Below, piece after piece: positions 56,681-64,000 of a DNA stretch of 64,000 nt. The stretch lies in the NCBI GenBank assembly GCA_958296005.1, contig CATQHQ010000002.1, forward strand, positions 614,501 through 678,500, read 5' to 3'. The notes under the pieces were generated by a model, which did no database searches, was not told where the DNA came from, and was given only the letters and a program-made list of their open reading frames with translations. Both the position numbers and the translations under genes were made by a program. How positions within the stretch are numbered: the stretch's first letter is position 1; every line of letters starts with the position of its first letter. The stretch comes from Longimicrobiales bacterium (lineage in GTDB: Bacteria; Gemmatimonadota; Gemmatimonadetes; Longimicrobiales; Gaopeijiaceae).

Positions 56681-59384
56681 AGAAGAAAACCTGCCGCTTC
56701 TTCGAGACCCGCTCCAGAAGGTCGAGCGCCCGGTCCCGCCGGGCGGCGTCCCAGTTGACCAGCACCTCGTCCATGAAGAGGGGAAGGGTCTCCTCGCCAT
56801 CGTCCAGGCGGTCCACGATCGCCAGCCGGAGGGCCAAGTAGACCTGTTCCCGGGTTCCCTGGGAGAGGCTGCCCTCCACCGCCCTTGGGATCGGTTCGAC
56901 CGGCCCGCGAAGCTCAAACGTCTCGTCGCCTCGATCGTCGAGTGCGATGCGGTCGTAGCGACCGCCGGTGACGGTGCGCATGTGCCCGCTGGCGTGACGC
57001 AGCAGCTCCGGCTGGTTCTCTTCGCGGAACCGCCGGTCCGCCTCCTCGACCAAGCGGGCCAGGAGAAACGCCCGATCCCGCTGCCGCTTCGCGCTCCGGA
57101 TGCGGTCCTCCACCTCCCCGATGCGACTGGCGACCCGATCTGCCGTCTCCTTCTCCTGCATGTGGCGAACGTCGCTGTCCAGACCGGCGACGGCGGCTCG
57201 CAGCTCTTCGACCTTCTCCGCCAGTTCCTTCAGTCGGCGGCCGCTGGCCTTGATCGCTTCCTCAAGCTTGTCCCAGCGTTCGCCCTCCACCTCGGCTTGG
57301 CGGATTTCGGCCCGCAGCTCGTCCAACTCGGGATAGTCCTCGCGAAGCTCCGCCTCGATCCCGTCCGCTCGTCTTCGGGCGTCGAGCATCTCGGCTGCTG
57401 CTGCGGCCCCCCGATCCGGGTCGCCGTCTCCCAGCGGCGCGAGCCGGGACGTCAGCTGCTGAAGCTTCGCACCGGCCTCGTCGCCCTCCCTCGTTGCTCT
57501 CGACCGCTCCTCTTCGGCGCGCTCCAGCTCCCGCTGGGCGGCTTCGGCGTCCTTGCGAGCCTGCAACGCCGCATCCAGGGCGCGGAGGAGGTCGTCGGCG
57601 TCCGACTGCGGCGTCGGCGCGTCCGGCCCAAGCCCGGCAGCCTCGACGATCCGCGCGATCTCTCGCCGCTCTTCCTCGAGTCCTCCCCGCCGTGCCTTCA
57701 GAACGCGCTCCCATCTTGCCCGCGCCGCCGCCGCCTCGGCCGCTCGCTCCACCCCCACGGCCAGCTTGGAGTCCGGTGCCGTCAGCAGCTCGGGCACGAC
57801 GGGAAGCTCCGCGACCAGCTCCGCCACGTCTCGGCGTGCAGCCGTTTCCTCCTCCTTGACGCCCGCGATCCGGCTCGTCCCGTGGCGTTTGGCGGTCACG
57901 GCGTCTCTTTCCCGGCGCCTGGCTTTCTGGTTGTCTTGGAACCAAATGACGACCAGGGCGATCCCGGCGAGCACCAGAAGCACGGAGATACCCACCACGA
58001 CCCATCTCTCGAAGGTCGTCAGGAACGCCGTCCACGACGACATCGCGTCTGAAAAGAGCCACAGCGAGGCCGTCGCCAGCGTCGACAGCCCCGCCACCAG
58101 CCGCCGCCGCCCAGGCCGCTCGGCGTCCCGCAGGCCCGCCAGCTTGCCCTCCAGAGCTTGTTCTTCGCTCTGCCGCTTCTGCACGACGTTGCTGTACGCC
58201 TCCACCCGCGATCCCAGCTCAGCCGCCCCCACGGCTCGCAAGGTGCCCACGGTCGCTTCGTCCCACTCGCGCCATGGCGCCGAGAACAAGTCCTGCGCGT
58301 GCTCCTCCCACCGCCGAGCCGCCTCCCCCTCCTCGCGCTCCGCTTCCGCCGCCTTCCGCTCCATCTCCCGGAGCCCCGCGATCCGCCGAGCCGCCTCCCG
58401 CACTTGGCCCTCCGCCTCTGCGGTGCGCTGGTGATGCTCCTCATACGCACGGATCCGGTGGCGCGCCCCGACCGTCGTCCGGTCGGACTCGGCGACCCGC
58501 TCGTCGGCCTCTCTTCGCCGTCCTCGCAGCTCCTCCAAGCTGTCCACGGGATCGGGAGGCAGGCCGTCCAAGGCGCCCTCGTCGCCAGCGCGCTTCCGGA
58601 GATCCTCGATCTTGGCCCATGTCCGCGCCACGTGCCGCAGCCGGTTCAGGCGGTGCTCCATACCACGTCGCCGCTCGTCTTCGCCTCTCTGTTCCTCGCG
58701 AACGGCAGCTAGGCGCGCCTCCTCCGCAGCGCGCTCTTCCACCAGCCGCCGCACTTCCCGATCAGACGCCAGCGCTTCCCGGCGTCGTTCCTCGAGCTCG
58801 CGCAACTCCTCGGACAGCACCCGGACCTGGGGCTTGCCCCGCTGGTCCGGGCGCCAAAGGGCGTTGGCGGCGCTGGCGAGTTCGGCGGCGACGTCCCGGG
58901 CCGACCGCAGGTCCGTCGCGCCCATGGCGCCCGTGAGCCGGTCCTGCACCCGCTCCCAGCTCTCTTCCTTCAACGCTGCCAGCTCTGGAAGGGAGATTGC
59001 GTACACCTGCCGGAAGACGTTCCGCGACACGTGTTGGACGAACGGCAGCGGCTTGTTGCGCAGCTCGTCGGTGCGCCCGCCGGCCGTCATCCGTCCCCAG
59101 CCCCCAGAGGCCAGGAGCCGCCGGTGAACCTTCACCACACCGCCGTCGGCCAAGCGGATCCGCACCTTCCCCTCTGGAGACCCGCCGTCCCAGGGCGCGT
59201 AAGGGTGCTTCTCCGAGCGGGCCGGACTGAAGCCGTAGAGGAGATCGGTCAGGAACGAGAAGAAGGTGGACTTGCCGCTCTCGTTGGGTCCCAGGACGAC
59301 GACGATCGAGGGCAGCGGCGCCTCGCCCGTGCCCAGCGCCTCCACGCGGCCGTAGCGCTCAACATGAACGGCATCGATCCTCAT
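56610..59384 (-). CDS. YhaN-type AAA ATPase (SMC/SbcC-like, long coiled coil)
   Basis: MRIDAVHVERYGRVEAL..., Walker A GPNESGKSTFFSFLTDLLYGFSPARSEKHPYAPW; C-terminal LSQGTREQVYLALRLAIVDRL and LPLFMDEVLVNWD. Confidence 0.9.
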   Translation of the reverse strand: MRIDAVHVERYGRVEALGTGEAPLPSIVVVLGPNESGKSTFFSFLTDLLYGFSPARSEKHPYAPWDGGSPEGKVRIRLADGGVVKVHRRLLASGGWGRMTAGGRTDELRNKPLPFVQHVSRNVFRQVYAISLPELAALKEESWERVQDRLTGAMGATDLRSARDVAAELASAANALWRPDQRGKPQVRVLSEELRELEERRREALASDREVRRLVEERAAEEARLAAVREEQRGEDERRRGMEHRLNRLRHVARTWAKIEDLRKRAGDEGALDGLPPDPVDSLEELRGRRREADERVAESDRTTVGARHRIRAYEEHHQRTAEAEGQVREAARRIAGLREMERKAAEAEREEGEAARRWEEHAQDLFSAPWREWDEATVGTLRAVGAAELGSRVEAYSNVVQKRQSEEQALEGKLAGLRDAERPGRRRLVAGLSTLATASLWLFSDAMSSWTAFLTTFERWVVVGISVLLVLAGIALVVIWFQDNQKARRRERDAVTAKRHGTSRIAGVKEEETAARRDVAELVAELPVVPELLTAPDSKLAVGVERAAEAAAARARWERVLKARRGGLEEERREIARIVEAAGLGPDAPTPQSDADDLLRALDAALQARKDAEAAQRELERAEEERSRATREGDEAGAKLQQLTSRLAPLGDGDPDRGAAAAAEMLDARRRADGIEAELREDYPELDELRAEIRQAEVEGERWDKLEEAIKASGRRLKELAEKVEELRAAVAGLDSDVRHMQEKETADRVASRIGEVEDRIRSAKRQRDRAFLLARLVEEADRRFREENQPELLRHASGHMRTVTGGRYDRIALDDRGDETFELRGPVEPIPRAVEGSLSQGTREQVYLALRLAIVDRLDDGEETLPLFMDEVLVNWDAARRDRALDLLERVSKKRQVFFFTCHPAMAAELEDRGGMILPLGP

Positions 59385-60631
59385 GAGCCGCCTCCGTCCG
59401 CATCCAGCATTCGGGAGGCGATCTCTTCCGGCCCGCCGTCCATCAGCTCCTCCAAGTAGTGGGTCAGGCCGCCGTAGCGCTCCCGGCTGTAGCCTGCCAA
59501 GTCCTCCTCCGACACTCCCAAGTCGTCGTCGCCGGCGGAGACGCGCTCCGCCAGACGAAGGATCTCACCCAGCACGTCGGGACGCGCCGCATGTTCGCCG
59601 ACTCGCACCGGCGAATGCAGCCGGTCCGCTAGGAGTTCGACTTCCAGCACATCCAGCCGGCGGGCGATCTCGTCCTCCAACGTCTTCGCCTGGTCCGGCC
59701 TTCGCAGCTCGGCCCAAAGCGGCGACGGCCCCTCCAGCTCGACCGCCACCATCCATTCGACGCCGGCGCCTGGGTCGCTCTCTCGGGCCGCGTCCCACGC
59801 CCGGGTCGCCTCCAGCACCAGAAGCTCCAGCGTCGAAGCATCTTCCAGCCCGGAGACGGACAGCTTCTCCCACCGCACGGGGGCCAACTCCCGGAACTCC
59901 ACCACCGGACGGTCCGGATCGCTCAGGTCGACAAGCAGTCCGCCCTTCGGGCCGGTCTCCCCTCGGTTCCGGCCTTGGATGTTGCCCGGGTACCAGATCG
60001 GCGGCTTGTCCGAGAGGCGTCGCCGGGCATGGACATGTCCCAGCGCCCAGTAGTGGAAGCCGGCGGCTCGCAGGTCGGCGGTGCTGGACGGCGCGTAGGG
60101 TCGGTGCAGCCCCCCGGCCCCCGCCGCCGAGGCGTCGGTGTGGAGCAGCGCCGCCTGGGGCAGAGGCGTGTCCGTCCGAGGCCGCAACCGCCGGGACAGG
60201 TCCTCCGACTCCTGGGCGGTGGCATGGCCGGCCCCCGTCACGTACCCGACCAGCTCGCCGTTCCGTCCCCGCACCTCCACCGTCTCCGGCTCTCCGTCGC
60301 CGATGACGGTCGCGTTGGCGGGCCACTTCAGAGCCATGGTCCGCGGCGAGTTGCCTGGGTCGTGGTTGCCCGCGACGTAGACGAACTGGACCTCGGCCCG
60401 GTCCAGGCGGGCGACCTGCTCGAGCAGGAACCGCTCGGACTCGAACGAAAGGCTATTGCTGTCGAAGAGGTCGCCTGCCACCAGCACGGCGTCCACCTCC
60501 TCGGCCACCGCAACCTCCACGCACCGCCCGAAGGCTTCGCGCAACGCCTGCCGCAACCGGCTCCGCACCTCCTCCGAGCGGCCTGAGAACGGCGTGTCCA
60601 AGTGAACGTCCGCAACGTGGATGAAGCGCAA
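59381..60631 (-). CDS. SbcD/YhaO-like metallophosphoesterase (DNA repair exonuclease)
   Basis: LRFIHVADVHLDTPF, VLVAGDLFDSNSLSFES, YVAGNHDPGNS, WALGHVHARR, IWYPGNIQGRN; overlaps yhaN-like start; TTG start chosen. Confidence 0.9.
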   Translation of the reverse strand: MRFIHVADVHLDTPFSGRSEEVRSRLRQALREAFGRCVEVAVAEEVDAVLVAGDLFDSNSLSFESERFLLEQVARLDRAEVQFVYVAGNHDPGNSPRTMALKWPANATVIGDGEPETVEVRGRNGELVGYVTGAGHATAQESEDLSRRLRPRTDTPLPQAALLHTDASAAGAGGLHRPYAPSSTADLRAAGFHYWALGHVHARRRLSDKPPIWYPGNIQGRNRGETGPKGGLLVDLSDPDRPVVEFRELAPVRWEKLSVSGLEDASTLELLVLEATRAWDAARESDPGAGVEWMVAVELEGPSPLWAELRRPDQAKTLEDEIARRLDVLEVELLADRLHSPVRVGEHAARPDVLGEILRLAERVSAGDDDLGVSEEDLAGYSRERYGGLTHYLEELMDGGPEEIASRMLDADGGGS

Positions 60632-60746
60632 GCGGGAACCTCCGGCGGTTGAGGGACTAAGGAAACTTGGAAATACTAACGATCTGCGGTAGACTTTCCG
60701 AAGCGTTCCGAGGATCGGACGGCTCCCCTTCTGCGGAGTTCCTCCC

Positions 60747-63700
60747 ATGAGTTCGCCCGACGGCATTCAAGAAGTCCTCTCTTGCCTTCGGACCTCGCTG
60801 GAGGCCGAACGCTTCCAGTTGGCCCGCAAGTTCGTCCCCATCTTCCTCGGCAAGGCGCCGATGGACCTGCAGGAGGAGCGGACCGCCGAGGACCTGGGCC
60901 GCATGTCGATGGACTCCCTCCGCTTTCTGGAGCGGAGCCGACCCGACCGCGTGGACGTCGAGGTCCTGAACCCCGAAGAAGACCGAACGGGATGGCATGC
61001 CCCCGTCACCGTGGTGCGGACCAACATCTCCGAGCGGCCGTTCATCGTGGACACGATCCGCGAGTACCTGTCCTCCCAGGACCTCAGGATCCACCACTTC
61101 GTCTACCCTCTCATGAGCGTGGAGCGGGACGACGACGGCCAGGTCGTGGACGTGAGCCCGGCGGACCGGACCGGCCGCTCCGAGTCCGTTGTCTACGCCG
61201 AAGTGGGACGGGTCACCAACCCGGAGACGCTCGACACCCTGCGGAGCGAGATCGCCCGGCGCCTCGGAGACGTGGTGAAGGCCACCGACGACTTCGAGTT
61301 CCTGGTGGACAAGATCAACGACGTGGTGGCGGAGCTGCGCTTCCGGGCCCGCGACGTCCGAACGCGCCAGGACGAGCTCCGGGAGATACAAGCCTTCCTC
61401 CGCTGGCTGCGAGACGACGGCTTCGTCTTCCTGGGCTACCGCGAGTACGCCTTCGAGGAGGTGGAGAACGAAGAGACCGGCGAGCGGGAGACCGCCGTGG
61501 GCGTCGAGCCCGGCTCCGGCCTGGGGATCTTGCAGGACGAGGAGAGCTCGACGTTCGCTCGCCCGGTTCTGTTGAGCCGTCTTCCAGAGAAGATGCGCCA
61601 GAGGGCTCTCTTCGGCCCGATGCTCATCATCAGCAAGACCAACGCCGAGTCCACGGTCCACCGTCGGGCGCGGATGGACTACATCGGCGTGAAGAAGCTG
61701 CGCTCCGACGGCTCGGTGGCAGGCGAGCACCGCTTCCTGGGGCTCTTCACTTCCAAGGCGTACTCGGAGCCCGCCCGGGACATCCCCATCCTCCGGGAGA
61801 AGCTCAAGACGATCCTGAGCCGCTCCGGCGTCGCGGAACGCTCCCACGACTACAAGGAGATCATCACGATCTTCGACTCCCTTCCCAAGGAAGAGCTCTT
61901 CCTGGCGTCGGAGGAGGAGATCGAAGCGGACATCCGCACGATCCTCACGCGGTACAACACGAAGGGCGTCATCGTGTCGGTGCGGCGGGACGCCTTGGGC
62001 CGGGGGGTGTCGATCATGGTGGTGTTGCCGCGAAACCGCTTCTCGGGCGACTTCCGCCGAGAGCTGGAGGAGCGGCTGACCACGCGCTACGACGCCGAGA
62101 TCCTCAACTACCACTTGGCGATGAGCACGGGCGACCAGGCCCGCCTCCACTTCTACCTGGGGGGACCGGACGCTCGCCTGGAGGAAGTGGCCGCCGGGGA
62201 GCTGGAAGAGACGGTGGCCAAGCTGGCCCGGTCGTGGCGCGACGAGGTACAGGAGCACTTGGCCGTCGGCCGTGCGCCCGACGACGCCCACAGGCTGGCG
62301 AACCGCTATGCAGCCGCTTTCGCCCCCGAGTACCAGGCGGCCACCGACCCGGGCGCCGCGGTCCGGGACATCCTGGAGCTGGAGGCGATGAAGGCCGCGG
62401 GCACGAAGGAGTCGGCCCGGTTCTACCCCGACCCGGAAGGGAAGGGCGAGCGGGAACTCAAGATATACATCCGCGGCCGGCGGATCGTGCTGTCTGACTT
62501 CATGCCGGTGCTGGAGAACTGCGGCCTGCGCGTGGTCGGCGTGTCGCCGTTCGAGCTTCGGGAGAACGGAGGCGAGGCGGGCTCCGTCATCTACACCTTC
62601 GCTGTTCAGGCCTCGGCGGGGGACGGGCTGGACGTGAAGGGACGGGGACGGGTCCTCTCCGACGCGATCCTGGCCGTGCGTGCGGGCGACGCGAGCAACG
62701 ACCCCTTCAACCGGCTGGTGCAGAGCACCGGGATGGCGTGGCGGGAGGCGGACGTGCTGCGGGCCTACGCCAGCTACGCCTTCCAGATCGGGGCCGTCCC
62801 CAGCCGCCAGGTGCTGGTCTCGGCGCTGGCGGCCCACCCCGAGATGGCGCTGCTCCTCTTCCGGCTGTTCGAGGCTCGCTTCGATCCGGCCCTCGGGGGT
62901 TCCGTGAACGGCCCCGGCTCCGGTGACCGAGACGCCGGGGTGGCCACCGCGCGGGCTCGCATCCCCGACGCCCTGACCGCGGTGGACTCGCTGGCCTTCG
63001 ACAGGGCGTTGCGCGCGTTCTGGACCGTCGTCGAATCCACGGTCCGCACCAACTACTACCGAACCGGGGGCCGGCGCCCGGTGGTACGGTCGGGAGGCGT
63101 GCCCTACGTCTCGTTCAAGTTCGACTGCGCCCGTCTCCAGGAAGTCTCCCGGAGCCGGCTGGAGTTCGAGGTGTGGGTCCGTTCGTCGCGGATGGAGGGG
63201 ATACACCTGAGGGGAGCGCCCGTCGCCCGGGGTGGAGTTCGGTACTCGGACCGCCCCGACGACTTCCGCACGGAGGTCCTGGGGCTGGTGTACACCCAGG
63301 TGGTCAAGAACGCGGTCATCGTCCCAAGCGGATCGAAGGGCGGCTTCGTCTGCCTTCGCTCGCTTCCCGGCGGCGACGCAATGGCAGAAGAGGTCAAGCA
63401 GCAATACCGCACCCTCGTCCGGGGGTTGCTGGACGTGACCGACAACCTGGACGACGACGCGGCCCTCCCCAAGGAGGTCGTCTGCTACGACGGCTTCGAT
63501 CCCTATCTGGTGGTGGCAGCGGACAAGGGGACCGCCCGGTTCTCCGACGAGGCCAACGCCGTGGCGGCGGACTACGGCTTCTGGCTGGGCGACGCCTTCG
63601 CATCCGGCGGCTCGAACGGGTATGACCACAAGGAAGTGGGGATCACGGCCGGCGGCGCCTGGGAGTCGGTCAAGCGCCACTTCAGGGAGATGGGCAAGGA

Positions 63701-64000
63701 CATCGCGAGCGAGCCCTTCACCGTGGCCGGCATCGGCGACATGAGCGGCGACGTTTTCGGCAACGGCATGCTCCTCTCGCGGAAGATCCGGTTGGTGGCG
63801 GCGTTCGACCACCGCCATGTCTTCATCGACCCGGACCCGGACCCGGAGAGCTCCTGGCACGAGCGCAAGCGCGTCTTTGATATGGGCCGTTCGTCATGGG
63901 ACGACTACGACCGGAGCAAGCTGTCGAAGGGGGGCATGATCGTCTCCCGCAGCCTCAAGTCGGTGGAGCTGACCCCCGAGGCTCTGGCGGTGCTGGGACT
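60747..64000 (+). CDS. Large (about 180 kDa class) NAD-specific glutamate dehydrogenase, N-terminal and middle part, truncated by window end
   Basis: Continuous plus-strand frame to the window end (not in ORF track because no stop): MSSPDGIQEVLSCLRTSLEAERFQLARKFVPIFLGKAP... FLGYREYAFEEVENEETGERE... GVRYSDRPDDFRTEVLGLVYTQVVKNAVIVPSGSKGGFV... ASGGSNGYDHKEVGITAGGAWESVKRHFREMG... VAGIGDMSGDVFGNGMLLS. Confidence 0.92.
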   Translation, partial: MSSPDGIQEVLSCLRTSLEAERFQLARKFVPIFLGKAPMDLQEERTAEDLGRMSMDSLRFLERSRPDRVDVEVLNPEEDRTGWHAPVTVVRTNISERPFIVDTIREYLSSQDLRIHHFVYPLMSVERDDDGQVVDVSPADRTGRSESVVYAEVGRVTNPETLDTLRSEIARRLGDVVKATDDFEFLVDKINDVVAELRFRARDVRTRQDELREIQAFLRWLRDDGFVFLGYREYAFEEVENEETGERETAVGVEPGSGLGILQDEESSTFARPVLLSRLPEKMRQRALFGPMLIISKTNAESTVHRRARMDYIGVKKLRSDGSVAGEHRFLGLFTSKAYSEPARDIPILREKLKTILSRSGVAERSHDYKEIITIFDSLPKEELFLASEEEIEADIRTILTRYNTKGVIVSVRRDALGRGVSIMVVLPRNRFSGDFRRELEERLTTRYDAEILNYHLAMSTGDQARLHFYLGGPDARLEEVAAGELEETVAKLARSWRDEVQEHLAVGRAPDDAHRLANRYAAAFAPEYQAATDPGAAVRDILELEAMKAAGTKESARFYPDPEGKGERELKIYIRGRRIVLSDFMPVLENCGLRVVGVSPFELRENGGEAGSVIYTFAVQASAGDGLDVKGRGRVLSDAILAVRAGDASNDPFNRLVQSTGMAWREADVLRAYASYAFQIGAVPSRQVLVSALAAHPEMALLLFRLFEARFDPALGGSVNGPGSGDRDAGVATARARIPDALTAVDSLAFDRALRAFWTVVESTVRTNYYRTGGRRPVVRSGGVPYVSFKFDCARLQEVSRSRLEFEVWVRSSRMEGIHLRGAPVARGGVRYSDRPDDFRTEVLGLVYTQVVKNAVIVPSGSKGGFVCLRSLPGGDAMAEEVKQQYRTLVRGLLDVTDNLDDDAALPKEVVCYDGFDPYLVVAADKGTARFSDEANAVAADYGFWLGDAFASGGSNGYDHKEVGITAGGAWESVKRHFREMGKDIASEPFTVAGIGDMSGDVFGNGMLLSRKIRLVAAFDHRHVFIDPDPDPESSWHERKRVFDMGRSSWDDYDRSKLSKGGMIVSRSLKSVELTPEALAVLG

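Noticed and set aside
60747-60800. Apparent frameshift near the start of glutamate dehydrogenase
   Set aside because: Rechecked against ORF-track coordinates (minus ORF starting at 60766); the ATG at 60747 is in the same frame as the downstream conserved region, so the gene appears intact.
60657-63860. 1067-aa minus-strand ORF
   Set aside because: Antisense shadow of the glutamate dehydrogenase frame in high-GC DNA; low-complexity His/Arg/Val-rich translation with no domain signals.

Overview
High-GC bacterial chromosomal window, about 64 kb and densely coding; the gene content is Gemmatimonadota-like, which is a tentative guess. Most of it is housekeeping or metabolic: a MlrC/M81 fragment, a fatty-acid desaturase, an aromatic amino-acid decarboxylase-like PLP enzyme, a menaquinone block (menF-menD-menB-menA-menE), tyrS, a large acyl-CoA dehydrogenase/oxidase, purE-purK, greA, a BtuF-like binding protein plus PQQ dehydrogenase, an M50-like membrane protease, TlpA-like thioredoxin, ornithine cyclodeaminase family, three Tat-signal enzymes (Gfo/Idh/MocA, SDR, PhoX/DUF839), a gmhA/hddA-like pair, modABC with an XRE-PBP regulator, an AAA ATPase, a bacterial GOLPH3-like protein, DadA-like FAD oxidase, serine hydrolase, GntR, GNAT, S9 peptidase, sucA, pgeF/YfiH, polyprenol/glycan glycosyltransferases, a YhaN/YhaO (SbcC/SbcD-like) pair and a truncated large NAD-glutamate dehydrogenase. 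Two regions stand out. (1) A four-gene operon at 956-5875 encodes a 4-TM coiled-coil protein, a membrane-anchored vWA-like protein, a MotA/TolQ/ZorA-like channel candidate with a long coiled-coil tail, and a MotB/ZorB-like single-TM protein with a Glu in the TM segment; it may be an undescribed stator-like membrane machine. (2) A scarred mini-island at about 43.45-45.8 kb has a duplicated GntR 5' end, C-terminal relics of a Mod methyltransferase and a Res-type nuclease, an intact DUF1828-type two-gene module and a perfect 20-bp palindrome. All calls come from reading the sequence and translations; no database search was run.
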